64,000 bases of DNA, from positions 1 to 64,000 of the forward strand of contig NZ_CP107048.1 in NCBI RefSeq assembly GCF_025736935.1, in the 5' to 3' direction. This DNA is from Qipengyuania sp. SS22. Lineage in GTDB: Bacteria > Pseudomonadota > Alphaproteobacteria > Sphingomonadales > Sphingomonadaceae. Under the pieces are notes generated by a model. That model was not told the origin of the DNA and did no database searches. It saw nothing but the letters and a program-made list of their open reading frames with translations. Position numbers and translations under genes: made by a program. Positions 15,098 to 23,977 of the stretch are shown piece by piece (the first letter of the stretch is position 1; the number at the start of each line of letters is the position of its first letter).

Positions 15098-16219
15098 ATG
15101 AAAATCGCGGTCCTCGCCCATATCCGCCATGCCATCGCCGAACCCTTCGGGGGCGGGATGGAGGCGCATTGCGACATGCTGTGCCGCGGGCTTCGCGCGG
15201 CGGGTCACGAGGTCGATCTCTTCGCCGCCGAAGGATCGCATGACGAGAACCTCGTGCCGATCTGCGCCGCGCCCTATGACGAGGTGCTGCCATGGCGCGT
15301 TTATCGCGGGACCAGCGAACTCGCCGCCTATCAGCGCGCCGCTTTCGAACGCGTGTTGCTCAAGATCGGCGGCGGCGGGTATGATGTGGTCCACAACAAC
15401 TCGCTCTTTCCCGAAATCATCGCCTGGTGCGCGCAAGCGGGTATCCCCTGCGTCACCTCGCAGCACGTGCCGCCCTTCGGCACGATGTTCGATGCGGTGG
15501 AAGCGGCACGTGCGCAGCCGCACATCGGCTTCACTGTGACCTCGCATGACCAGCAATCGCTATGGGCCGATCGCGGCTGCCCTGGTCTCGATGTGATCTC
15601 CAACGGTATCGATACCGACCGCTGGGTGCCGGCGGGCGAGCCGGGCGACTATTTGACATGGGTGGGCCGTATCGTCCCCGACAAGGGGCTGGCCGAGGCG
15701 ATCCAGGCGGCGCGCAAGGTGCGGGCCCGGTTGAAGATCTTCGGACCGGTCGAGGATGCCGCGTATTTTACTGCGAAGGTCGAACCCTTCCTGTCCGAGG
15801 GCATCGAGTTCCACGGGCACCGCTCGACTGAAAGGCTACGTCAGGAGGTCGCGCAGGCCCGGGGCGCGTTGGTCACGCCCCTGTGGGACGAACCGTTCGG
15901 TCTGGTGGCAGCGGAAGCGCTGTCCTGCGGCACGCCCGTCGCCGGGTTCAATCGCGGGGCGCTGTCCGAAGTGGTCGGCGACTGCGGCATCCTGGTCAAA
16001 GGCGGCGATGTCGGCGCGCTGGCGCACGCCATCCGCCGACTTGACTCGATCGACCGAACCGCGTGCCGCGAGCGGGCGACGAGCATGCTCTCGATCGAGG
16101 CGATGATCGCGGGGTACGAGCGGTGCTACGCCAAGGTCATCGCCGGGGCGCGGCTCGCTTCCTTGCCGCGGCTTGCCTGGGCCTCGAGCTGTTCGAGCAC
16201 CACCGAACTGCTCGCATAG
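15098..16219 (+). CDS. Family 4-like glycosyltransferase
   Basis: A 373-residue GT-B retaining glycosyltransferase. The N-terminal acceptor domain starts KIAVLAHIRHAIAEPFGGGM (glycine-rich loop). The linker and donor domain include YLTWVGRIVPDKGL and the E-x7-E motif EPFGLVAAEALSCGTPV that binds the sugar nucleotide. The ATG at 15098 gives the usual MKIAVL start; the TTG at 15083 is possible. The last 30 or so residues (Ser/Leu-rich) run into the convergent GT2 gene, overlapping it by 94 bases, and look non-homologous to the family. Acceptor and sugar are unknown. Confidence 0.85.
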   Translation: MKIAVLAHIRHAIAEPFGGGMEAHCDMLCRGLRAAGHEVDLFAAEGSHDENLVPICAAPYDEVLPWRVYRGTSELAAYQRAAFERVLLKIGGGGYDVVHNNSLFPEIIAWCAQAGIPCVTSQHVPPFGTMFDAVEAARAQPHIGFTVTSHDQQSLWADRGCPGLDVISNGIDTDRWVPAGEPGDYLTWVGRIVPDKGLAEAIQAARKVRARLKIFGPVEDAAYFTAKVEPFLSEGIEFHGHRSTERLRQEVAQARGALVTPLWDEPFGLVAAEALSCGTPVAGFNRGALSEVVGDCGILVKGGDVGALAHAIRRLDSIDRTACRERATSMLSIEAMIAGYERCYAKVIAGARLASLPRLAWASSCSSTTELLA

Positions 16220-17067
16220 GGCTGGTGTTCCTGTTGCCGGGTGAGCGCGAAATGCGCCTCGCCCGGTTCGCGCAGCTTGATCCAGCCGCCGCGTCCGTCG
16301 GGCTCGATCAGCCCCATCAGGCGGAACGCACGCAGCCAGTGCTGCATCGTCGGTTCGCCCCATTTCTCCGCAAAGATCTGTGCATTGGCGACGACGCTGT
16401 CGAGATGGTGCACCGGCGGCATGTGGTGCTTATGATACTGGTGATAGGCCTTCGCCCCGCGCGCCCACCACAGCGGGACGTCATGCGCCGCAATGGTGCG
16501 CCCGAAATCGGTATCCTCGCCGCCATAGCCGACATAGCGCGGATCGAACCCGCCCAGTTCTTGGAAGGTCTTGGTCCGAAGCGCAAAATTGAGCGACCAG
16601 AAGCAGCGGTAATCGCCGCAATGGCCGACCATCCCGCGCGGTGGTCCGGCCCGGTCGGAATGCTTGACCGCCAACCGTTCGAACTTCGTATAGTCGATAC
16701 CGTCCTCGGTCGCGCCCTGCGGAAGATAGCCGACTTCGCCCATCAGCACGCCTTCATTGAAGGCAGAGGCGGCGGCATAATCCTCGATCAATCCCGGCGC
16801 GGGGATGCAGTCGACATCGAGGAAGACCAGCAATTCGCCGCGCGCATGTTCGGCGGCGGTGTTCCTCGCTTCCGCGAGGCAAATGTCCCCGCTGCCGAGC
16901 AACACCTGCCGGATCGGGAAGCTGGTGCTGGGTAGCTCGTAACGGTGGTCCTGCATGACCGCGATCACCAGTTCGCAAGGCGGGCGGCGCGAATGGTTCA
17001 GTCCGCTGACCAGATTGCGCAGATGGTCTTCGCGTCCATGCGCGAGCGTGCATACCGAAATCGTCAT
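16126..17067 (-). CDS. Family 2 glycosyltransferase
   Basis: A 313-residue GT-A inverting glycosyltransferase. SVCTLAHGREDHLRNLV opens the nucleotide-binding half. LLVFLDVDCIP carries the DxD metal motif, and GGFDPRYVGYGGEDTDFGRT holds the ED acceptor/catalytic signature near residue 200. It then has HHMPPVHHLDSVV, a His-rich loop. The ATG at 17067 overlaps the stop of 17064 by four bases, so it is the third gene of the SPS-like operon. It is cytoplasmic with no membrane span. The C-terminus overlaps the convergent GT4 gene by 94 bases. The sugar transferred cannot be told. Confidence 0.87.
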   Translation of the reverse strand: MTISVCTLAHGREDHLRNLVSGLNHSRRPPCELVIAVMQDHRYELPSTSFPIRQVLLGSGDICLAEARNTAAEHARGELLVFLDVDCIPAPGLIEDYAAASAFNEGVLMGEVGYLPQGATEDGIDYTKFERLAVKHSDRAGPPRGMVGHCGDYRCFWSLNFALRTKTFQELGGFDPRYVGYGGEDTDFGRTIAAHDVPLWWARGAKAYHQYHKHHMPPVHHLDSVVANAQIFAEKWGEPTMQHWLRAFRLMGLIEPDGRGGWIKLREPGEAHFALTRQQEHQPYASSSVVLEQLEAQASRGKEASRAPAMTLA

Positions 17068-18203
17068 GCCACGACCTCCAGCGCGGGCTTGCTGTCCATT
17101 CCCTGCCACAGCTCGGTCGCGAGCGTGTCCAGCCATGCCGCGGCCGCTTCGGCCGGGTGTGGTTCGATGATCGCCCGCTGCTGTTCGACATCGATCAGCG
17201 CCGCGGCCGACCACAGCCGCTGCCACGCGGCGGGGTGCGAAGGCCAGTGGCGCGACACCGCCGCCAGCCCTTCGCGATCGAGCACTTCGGCCTTGCAGAA
17301 CTGCTCGTCGAAATAGCGCCATTCGGGAATGACTACCCATGGCTTGCCCGCCGCCAGCACCATGTGCACGGTAGTATTTCCGCAGGACGAAACCACGCGA
17401 TCCGCTGCGGCGATCCAGTCGCGCGGATTCTCGACCCAGCCGCGATGGTCGAGATTGCCCGGCGGGGTCTCGTGCCATTCGCTGCGGACCTTGCCGATGG
17501 TGATCCAGCGGGCCTCGGGTTCGGCGCGCGCGCCCAGCGTCAGCGGGGTCGACGGAGTGCCTTCACCACCGCCGCCGGCAATGACCAGCACGATTTCGTC
17601 TTCCCCGCCCAGTCCGAGTTTGCGCCGCGCTTCGCGCTTGGTGGGAAACTGCGTGCAGTCGATCCCCACGCCCGAGGCATAATGCGTCTTCCGGCGCAGA
17701 TAGGCCGGGCGGTCATGCTGTTCGATCTGCTCCGAATAGGGGGCGAGCAGGCCGACCGCGCTATCATAGGCGGCGAGATGCCCCGGATCGCCGCGTTCGC
17801 CATGCTGGAGCACCGCGACATGCGGCACCGAACACAGCCGCGCCAACTGGCCAAGTTCGGCGGAGACATCGGTTACGAAGAGGCTGGGTCGTGCCTGCGC
17901 GAACCACCCCGAAATCGTTGCGAACGCATCGGTGATCGTTGGCCAGCCGAGCGGGGCGCAATGAACCGTCTCGGGCATCGGAAGCGCGGCCATGGCAGGC
18001 GCTTCCCGTCCGGTCGGCTCGAACAGCGAGGGGATCGTGCGGATTTCGATCCGCTCGTCGAGCGCCGGGAAGATGTCGTCCCGTGCGCAGAACAGCGTCA
18101 CGCCGCGCGACCCGATCAATTCATTGGCGATCGCCGCCGCGCGCTCGGCATGGCCGCGCCCCTGGTGGTGGACGAAATAGCCGATGGGGCCGGTCATGCT
18201 CAT
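17064..18203 (-). CDS. GT-B glycosyltransferase (MurG/UGT-like fold)
   Basis: A 379-residue glycosyltransferase. GYFVHHQGRGHAERAAAIA near the N-terminus is the glycine-rich acceptor-side loop typical of MurG-like and related enzymes. LVIAGGGGEGTPS begins the donor domain, and RVVSSCGNTTVHMVLAAGKP is the C-terminal nucleotide-sugar binding block. The ATG at 18203 has AAGGA seven bases upstream, and it overlaps the upstream gene stop by four bases. It lies between the SPS-like gene and the GT2 gene, so all three probably build one product. Substrates unknown. Confidence 0.83.
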   Translation of the reverse strand: MSMTGPIGYFVHHQGRGHAERAAAIANELIGSRGVTLFCARDDIFPALDERIEIRTIPSLFEPTGREAPAMAALPMPETVHCAPLGWPTITDAFATISGWFAQARPSLFVTDVSAELGQLARLCSVPHVAVLQHGERGDPGHLAAYDSAVGLLAPYSEQIEQHDRPAYLRRKTHYASGVGIDCTQFPTKREARRKLGLGGEDEIVLVIAGGGGEGTPSTPLTLGARAEPEARWITIGKVRSEWHETPPGNLDHRGWVENPRDWIAAADRVVSSCGNTTVHMVLAAGKPWVVIPEWRYFDEQFCKAEVLDREGLAAVSRHWPSHPAAWQRLWSAAALIDVEQQRAIIEPHPAEAAAAWLDTLATELWQGMDSKPALEVVA

Positions 18204-20266
18204 GCTGGAATCCTTGTATCCTGGCGCTCGCGAAGCCGCTGCGCGCGGTGCTGCGCGAGGATGCCCTCGAGCGTGCCGGAGGCGTGGCTACGCCGCGCCA
18301 GATAGACATTGGGACGCCTTGCCAATGCGGCGATCTCCGCCGCGTGATTGCCGACCATGATCGCGTTCTGGCAGGCGGTCAGCATATCCTCGTCATTGCC
18401 GCTGTCGCCGGCCGCGAAGACCTGTTCGACCGGCACATCGAACATGCGTGCGACATGCCCCATCGCCGCTGCCTTGCCAGCCATGGGCGGCAGGACGTCG
18501 AGCAGGCGGTCGTGGCTGAATACGACGCGCGCCGGGATGCCATGGCTGCGCAGCCGATCCTCGACCTGCGCCGCCAAATCGGGCGAGCTGGCGAAATAGC
18601 TGCGCTTGAAGGGGCGTTGCTCGTAGCTCGCCTGCGGGATCAGTCCCGGCAGGTCGCCCAGCGCCTCGTCGATGGCAGTGGGGTGCCATTCATAGCTGAT
18701 GCCATCGGCATAATCGGTATCCAGCACCAACGTGCCGCCGCGCTCGACATAGATCTCGGTCCCGACCGAAGTGATCCAGGCGCGCGGGTCGGGCAGCTTC
18801 CAGTCACGCACCAGTCGGCGCGCTTCGACGATCGAGCGACCGGTGGCGATCACAAAACCGAACTGCGCCTGCCGCTGGAAGAACTGGCCGATGCGCAGCG
18901 CACCGCGGTCGCAGCCGGTGAGCGTGTTGTCGAGATCGCTGACCAACAGGTGAGCAGGCCGCGGACGCAACGGGGTGGCGGGCGCGGTGACCTGCCTGGC
19001 AATCGCCATGAAGCCGCCCGCATAGGCATCCCAATTGACCCCCCGGCTGTTGGCCTGCGCATTATGCGAGCATGTGTCCCACAGTCGGCGATCGGTGACC
19101 AATTGCTCGATCGCCTGGCTTATTTCGCTCTCGCTCCCCGGGTCGACCAGCAAGCCATGCTCGAGTTCGCCGACGATATCCTGCGGGCCGCCGATCTTGG
19201 TGGCGACGACGGGAACGCCATGCGCGGCGGCCTCGACCAGTGTCAGGCCGTAGGGCTCCATCAGCGCGGGATTGACGAACACGCCGCGCGTCCGGGCGGC
19301 GAGGGTATAGAGCTCCTTCACCTGCTGGCGCGTGTGCGACTTGGGATAGGCGACGCTGCCGTAGAGATCATGGCGGTCGACCGCATCGATGAGACCGCGC
19401 AGCACATCCTGCTGCTCCGCTTCGCCCGATTGCAGATCGTCGCGCAGCCCGGCGAGGACGACCAGATTGCATTGCTCGCGCAGCGTAGCCGACTTGCCGA
19501 AGGCTTCGACGAGCCGGACGAGATTCTTCTTGTGGACGGGGCGGGCAATCGCCAGCAGCACCGGCTTCATCGGTTCGCGCAGGAAGGGGGAGATCAGTTC
19601 GATCGCCGAAGAGATTTCGCTGCCCGCGGAACTGCGGTCGATACCCGGGATGAGGCGATGGATCTTGCCGATCCGGGACGAAGGATAGGCCGCCAGCTGC
19701 CGTTCGCATTCGTCGCGTGACGAGCCGATGATGGCGCGCGCACCCGCAATCGCCCGATCCTCTTCCGCGATCCGCGCATCGAGCGGGGCGCTCGGCGCAT
19801 CCATCGCGAGGCGCTTGTCCATGCCGAGCGAATGCGCGGTGTAAATGAAGGGAATGCCCAGCGCGTCTTCGACCTTGCGCGCCACATCCGCTGCATCGGC
19901 AAAATGCGCATGTATCAGGTCGGGGAGCCGCTCGCGCTGTTTGAGCTCCGCGATCAGCGCCTCGGTAAAGGCGGCGCGGTCGGCGCTCAGCGCCTCCTTG
20001 GCCAGATAGCGCCGATTGCCGCTGTCGATCCGCCGTACCACCAGCTTGGGGCCAAGCCATTCCTCGGCCTCGGCATGGATCGCGCCGAGCCGCGGATCGT
20101 CGAACCGCCGCGTAATGATTTCTGTCATTTCCACATCGCCGCGCCGGGCAAGCGCTTCCATCTCGCCCAGGATATAGGTGATGTGCCCCCCCGTATCTTC
20201 GGTGATCCCGTACCGGACCGGCTCGCCTTTCAGGCAGCCGCCGAGTGCGAGCGATACGATATGCAA
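18200..20266 (-). CDS. Sucrose-phosphate-synthase-like GT fused to HAD-IIB phosphatase
   Basis: A 688-residue two-domain enzyme. Residues about 1-435 form a GT-B retaining glycosyltransferase of the sucrose-phosphate synthase type: TEDTGGHITYILGEM (the DTGG loop), ARPVHKKNL, and the donor site NPALMEPYGLTLVEAAAHG. Residues about 440-688 are a HAD-IIB phosphatase like sucrose-phosphate phosphatase, with nucleophile motif LLVSDLDNTLTG and motif GDSGNDEDML. A fusion of this kind can make and dephosphorylate sucrose 6-phosphate or a similar disaccharide phosphate. Sucrose is the default guess, but mannosylfructose- or glucosylglycerate-type products cannot be excluded. The next two genes are coupled by overlaps, so a further glycosylated product is likely. 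Confidence 0.85.
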   Translation of the reverse strand: MHIVSLALGGCLKGEPVRYGITEDTGGHITYILGEMEALARRGDVEMTEIITRRFDDPRLGAIHAEAEEWLGPKLVVRRIDSGNRRYLAKEALSADRAAFTEALIAELKQRERLPDLIHAHFADAADVARKVEDALGIPFIYTAHSLGMDKRLAMDAPSAPLDARIAEEDRAIAGARAIIGSSRDECERQLAAYPSSRIGKIHRLIPGIDRSSAGSEISSAIELISPFLREPMKPVLLAIARPVHKKNLVRLVEAFGKSATLREQCNLVVLAGLRDDLQSGEAEQQDVLRGLIDAVDRHDLYGSVAYPKSHTRQQVKELYTLAARTRGVFVNPALMEPYGLTLVEAAAHGVPVVATKIGGPQDIVGELEHGLLVDPGSESEISQAIEQLVTDRRLWDTCSHNAQANSRGVNWDAYAGGFMAIARQVTAPATPLRPRPAHLLVSDLDNTLTGCDRGALRIGQFFQRQAQFGFVIATGRSIVEARRLVRDWKLPDPRAWITSVGTEIYVERGGTLVLDTDYADGISYEWHPTAIDEALGDLPGLIPQASYEQRPFKRSYFASSPDLAAQVEDRLRSHGIPARVVFSHDRLLDVLPPMAGKAAAMGHVARMFDVPVEQVFAAGDSGNDEDMLTACQNAIMVGNHAAEIAALARRPNVYLARRSHASGTLEGILAQHRAQRLRERQDTRIPA

Positions 20267-20283
20267 AACTGGTCCCCTTGATT

Positions 20284-20310
20284 GGCTTCGCCCAGCTAAC
20301 GGGCGAAGCC
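20284..20310 (-). terminator. Hairpin between mocA-like gene and SPS-like gene
   Basis: Ten-base perfect arms (GGCTTCGCCC at 20284-20293 and GGGCGAAGCC at 20301-20310) enclose a seven-base loop. It lies 59 bases beyond the end of the leftward aldehyde oxidoreductase operon. There is no long T run, so termination efficiency is uncertain. Confidence 0.6.
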
Positions 20311-20368
20311 GCGTCGCCGCCTCCCAACCATCATTGCGTAAGCTGGGAACAGGGGATGGCCGAAGGGG

Positions 20369-20962
20369 TTAGCGGCGCCCGGCGGGGTTCTGCGACGAGA
20401 GCGCGAGCAGGTCTTCGGGCGTATCGATGTCCGCCAGCGTGGCGGCGCTGGCCGGAGCGATCGCACTTGCGTCCGCCAAACCGAGGCTCCGTGCGCCCGC
20501 TTCGCCTTGCAAGGCGCAGAGGCGATCGAAGATGCTGCGTGGAAAGCCCGCCGGGGATCCCTCGGCGCCGCTGGCATAACGCGTGAAGACCGGACCGCCG
20601 GTTTCGGCCAGCAGGCGAAGATGGGCAGGCTCGACGAAGGGCATATCGGCCAGCGCAATGACCACGCGCGAACAATCCTGCGCAGCACGCACGCCTGCCG
20701 CAATCGATGTCCCCATACCCTCGGCGGCGCGGTCATTGGTCACCGCATGCCAGCCGCTCCGCGCCGGGATGGCGGAATGCGGGCCGCTCACAATGTAACG
20801 CTGCGCAAAGCCCGCCTCTTCCGCTGCTAGCGCGACCCATGACCACAGCGGCTGACCGCGGAAGTCCTGGGTGAGCTTGTCGCGGCCGAACCGCTTTCCC
20901 CGGCCCGCAGCGAGGAAGATGAACCCGACCCCGGGGTCAATCGGCGGCACGCAATCGCTCAT
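20369..20962 (-). CDS. MocA-like molybdenum cofactor nucleotidyltransferase
   Basis: A 197-residue GT-A nucleotidyltransferase. FIFLAAGRGKRFGRDKLTQDF is the LAAGxGxRFGxDK nucleotide loop of the MocA/MobA group, and VVIALADMPFVEPAHL holds the metal-binding Asp (ADMP). TLADIDTPEDL is the C-terminal signature. The position directly after XdhC in a molybdo-enzyme operon suggests it makes the cytosine dinucleotide form of the cofactor used by aldehyde oxidoreductases. I start it at the ATG at 20962; an in-frame TTG nine bases earlier is possible. Overlaps xdhC by 26 bases. Confidence 0.82.
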   Translation of the reverse strand: MSDCVPPIDPGVGFIFLAAGRGKRFGRDKLTQDFRGQPLWSWVALAAEEAGFAQRYIVSGPHSAIPARSGWHAVTNDRAAEGMGTSIAAGVRAAQDCSRVVIALADMPFVEPAHLRLLAETGGPVFTRYASGAEGSPAGFPRSIFDRLCALQGEAGARSLGLADASAIAPASAATLADIDTPEDLLALSSQNPAGRR

Positions 20963-21788
20963 ATTCGGCAACGATTTCCGCCAGCGCGGACAGCGCCAGC
21001 GTGGTGGGGGATTTGCAGGAGGGGATCAGTCCGATCGGGCTGCGGATGGAGGCAATCGCCTGCTCGTCCACGCCGCGCGCAGCTAGCGTCAGCGCGCGGT
21101 CCATCCGCGCATTTTCGCCGCCCTGCGCGCCAATGTAGAAAGCCTCGCCCGAGGTTATTTGTTCGAACAGCGCGGCTTCCCATTCGTGGTCGTGGAACAG
21201 CAGCAGCGCGGCAGTCCAGCGGTCGAGTGTGATATGCGGGGCGGGCGAGCCGAGCGTGAGGTGGTCTTTGCGATGGGTCTCGATATGCAGCCTCATCGCT
21301 GCGCCAAGCTGCGCGAAGGCTTCGAGCTCGGGCCCTTCGCCGATAACCGCGATTTTCAGGCGCGGCTGATAGCGGCGCTCAGCCAGCGGGGACGGGGATG
21401 GCAGCGGGAGAACGGCCGGGCGGCGGCTGTCGAGTGCTTGCACGATATCGCGGCAGGCGATGCGCTGGGGTGCAGGGTCGAGCAGGATATCCAGCCCGCC
21501 GCCACAGGGCAGGCGGAAGTCGATCATCGCCGAACCGCTCCCGTAGCGGATGACGCGTGGGCCGGTTTGCGCGTGCAGATCGCTGACAAGTTGCGCTTCG
21601 AGACAGCCATCGGACAGGTTGCCTATGGTTGTCCCATCGGGACGCACTGCCAGTTGCGCGCCCAGCCGCCGCGAAAAGCTGCCTTCGATACCGACGATCG
21701 TACACAGGCCGACCCCGGGTTCGCAGGCGGCGACCAGTGCGGCGTGATCCTCGTCGACATCCTGCCGAAATGTCTGCTCGGCCAGCAT
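20937..21788 (-). CDS. XdhC-family molybdenum enzyme maturation protein
   Basis: A 283-residue XdhC/CoxI-type chaperone that binds and sulfurates the molybdenum cofactor and inserts it in the partner enzyme. The N-terminal domain has GLCTIVGIEGSFSRRLGAQ and GNLSDGCLEAQL, where the cysteine of the SDGCLEAQ motif is the key conserved residue. The C-terminal Rossmann-like domain includes KIAVIGEGPELEAFAQ and IRSPIGLIP. The ATG at 21788 shares one base with the stop of the molybdenum subunit gene (TGATG). It is the fourth gene of the operon, as PaoD is in E. coli. Confidence 0.88.
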   Translation of the reverse strand: MLAEQTFRQDVDEDHAALVAACEPGVGLCTIVGIEGSFSRRLGAQLAVRPDGTTIGNLSDGCLEAQLVSDLHAQTGPRVIRYGSGSAMIDFRLPCGGGLDILLDPAPQRIACRDIVQALDSRRPAVLPLPSPSPLAERRYQPRLKIAVIGEGPELEAFAQLGAAMRLHIETHRKDHLTLGSPAPHITLDRWTAALLLFHDHEWEAALFEQITSGEAFYIGAQGGENARMDRALTLAARGVDEQAIASIRSPIGLIPSCKSPTTLALSALAEIVAEYERLRAAD

Positions 21789-23977
21789 CAATCGGGCATG
21801 GCCGCCAACACGCGGTCGGGGGTCATCGGATAGTCGAACAGCCGTGCGCCGCAGGCGTGGTAGATCGCATTGGCAATCGCCGCCGCCCCGCCGCACATGC
21901 CCAGCTCGCCGATGCCCTTGGCCTGGATCGGGCTAGCAGCGGGATCGCGTTCCTCGACCATGATGACCTCGAGGTCGGGCACATCGCGATGCACGGGGAC
22001 ATGGTATTCGGCGAGATCGCAATTCACCAGATGGCCGTCGCGCGGATCGAATTCGAGCGCTTCGGTCAGCGCCGCGCCGATGCTCCAGGTGATCCCGCCG
22101 AAGCATTGCGAGCGCGCGGTCTTGCGGTTGAGCACGCGGCCGAAGCCAAACGCGCCGAGCATGCGATCGACGCGGGTCTCGCCGGTGTAGTGGTTGACCC
22201 GCACCTGTGCGAAGAACGCGCCAAACCCGGCCGCGGTAAAGTCGTCGTCGATCGCGCCGGGTTCGTAATGGCCTTCCTGCGCGAGTTCGGTGCCATCGAG
22301 CAGTTGCACCAGCGTTTTGCCGCCGACGACCTGGCCATTGGCGAGATCGAGTTCGGTCTCCGCCACGCCGACACGCGACGCCAGTTCCTCGCGCAGCGCC
22401 TTGCACGCCACATAGACCGCCGAACCACTCGAAGCCGCGCCCCAGCTGCCGCCCGAACCCGGTCCGCGTGGATGGCGGGTATCGCCCAGATCGACCAACA
22501 CGTCGGCGGTATCGAGACCGAGCATTTCCCCCGCGATCTGCGCCAGGATGGTATAGGTCCCGGTGCCGATATCGGTCATGTCGGTTTCGACCAGCGCAGT
22601 GCCATCGGGCTTGAGCGTGACGCGGGCATTGGCCTCGCCGACATTGTGGACACGGGCCGCGCTCGCCATTCCGGTCCCCACCCACCATTCACCCTCGCGC
22701 GTCATCCGCGGTTTGCGCGGACCCGCATCCCAGCCAAAGGCATCGGCGCCCTGCCGGAGGCATTCGGCGAGCTTGTGCGACGAGAACGGCAGGCCCTCCT
22801 CGGGATCTTCCTTGGGGATATTGCGCAGCCGCAGTTCGACCGGATCGATACCGACCTCTTCGGCGAGCACGTCCATCGCGCCTTCGAGCGCCGGCATACC
22901 GACCGCTTCGCCCGGTGCGCGGACCGAGCCGGCGGTCATAAGGTGGATGCGCGCGACGTTGAGCATAAGCTCGCGATTATCCCCGCCATAAAGGAAGTGC
23001 GAGGATTGCAGCACGGGCTCGGCGAAGGTTTCGCCCGGCAGGTTCGACACCAGCGCCTCATGGCCAAAGCCGACCAGCCCGCCATCCGCATCCGCTGCCA
23101 GCCGCAGGCGCTGGGTCGTCTCCGACCGGCGCATGATGCATTGAAACACCTGCTGGCGCGACATGACGACACGCACCGGGCGCTCGAGTTCCATGGCAGC
23201 GAGAGAGGCGGCGACGGTCTCCTCGCTGATCCCCAGCTTGGAGCCGAACCCGCCCCCGACGAAGCGCGAAACCAGCCTGACCTTGTCTTCGTCCAGACCC
23301 AGCGAGTCCGCCAGTTCGGAGATGTTATAGTTCAGCATCTGGAGCGATGCATGGACGGTCAGTTTCTCGCCGTCCCATTCGGCAATGGCGGCATGGGGTT
23401 CCATTGCCGCCGAGGCGTGCCCCTTGGTGGTGTAGGTAACGTCGACGCTATGCGCGGCGGTGGACATGGCCTGCGCCAGGTCGCCTTGCCGGACGGTCTC
23501 GTCTTCCTGCTCCTCGGGCTCGACATTGGCCGGAGACAGCGGCGCGCCGGGCTCTTCGCGATATTCGACAACCAGATGCTTCGCTGCGTCGCGTGCCTGT
23601 TCGAACGTCTCCGCCACCACCAGCGCGATCGGCTGGCCCCAATAGCAGACGGTTTGCGGCGATTGCTGCGGTGCCTCGTTCGCGGTGCCCTGCGCGGCGC
23701 GCGTGGTCAGCCGCTGATCGTCGATCACCGCAATGACGCCCGCTCGGCCCAGCACGCTATCCTTGTCGATGCGGACGATCTCGCCGTGCGTGATCGTCGC
23801 CGTGACCAGCACGCCTTCGGCGCAGCCGTCCACCGGGTATTCGGCAGCATAGGGTGCGGTTCCGGTGACCTTGGCCAGCCCTTCGACACGGCTGAGTGGT
23901 TTCCCGATTACGCCCTGCTTCATCGAATCCAGCCGGTTGGCGGTATCGGGTTCGTCCTGCTTGAGATGCGCGCTCAT
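21788..23977 (-). CDS. Molybdopterin-binding subunit of aldehyde/xanthine oxidoreductase (PaoC-like)
   Basis: A 729-residue catalytic subunit of a xanthine-oxidase-family enzyme. Seen are GKPLSRVEGLAKVTG at the N-terminus, FVGGGFGSKLGISEE in the first molybdopterin region and TDIGTGTYTILAQIAGE in the second. The C-terminal GIGELGMCGGAAAIANA contains the invariant catalytic Glu (about residue 691). The set of a separate small FeS, FAD and Mo subunit plus XdhC matches PaoABCD of E. coli, which oxidises aromatic aldehydes. The exact aldehyde is unknown. The ATG at 23977 overlaps the FAD-subunit stop by four bases. Confidence 0.9.
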   Translation of the reverse strand: MSAHLKQDEPDTANRLDSMKQGVIGKPLSRVEGLAKVTGTAPYAAEYPVDGCAEGVLVTATITHGEIVRIDKDSVLGRAGVIAVIDDQRLTTRAAQGTANEAPQQSPQTVCYWGQPIALVVAETFEQARDAAKHLVVEYREEPGAPLSPANVEPEEQEDETVRQGDLAQAMSTAAHSVDVTYTTKGHASAAMEPHAAIAEWDGEKLTVHASLQMLNYNISELADSLGLDEDKVRLVSRFVGGGFGSKLGISEETVAASLAAMELERPVRVVMSRQQVFQCIMRRSETTQRLRLAADADGGLVGFGHEALVSNLPGETFAEPVLQSSHFLYGGDNRELMLNVARIHLMTAGSVRAPGEAVGMPALEGAMDVLAEEVGIDPVELRLRNIPKEDPEEGLPFSSHKLAECLRQGADAFGWDAGPRKPRMTREGEWWVGTGMASAARVHNVGEANARVTLKPDGTALVETDMTDIGTGTYTILAQIAGEMLGLDTADVLVDLGDTRHPRGPGSGGSWGAASSGSAVYVACKALREELASRVGVAETELDLANGQVVGGKTLVQLLDGTELAQEGHYEPGAIDDDFTAAGFGAFFAQVRVNHYTGETRVDRMLGAFGFGRVLNRKTARSQCFGGITWSIGAALTEALEFDPRDGHLVNCDLAEYHVPVHRDVPDLEVIMVEERDPAASPIQAKGIGELGMCGGAAAIANAIYHACGARLFDYPMTPDRVLAAMPD

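Noticed and set aside
17939..19720. 593-codon plus-strand frame opposite the SPS-like gene
   Set aside because: Shadow of the SPS/phosphatase fusion; no motif and no ribosome-binding site.
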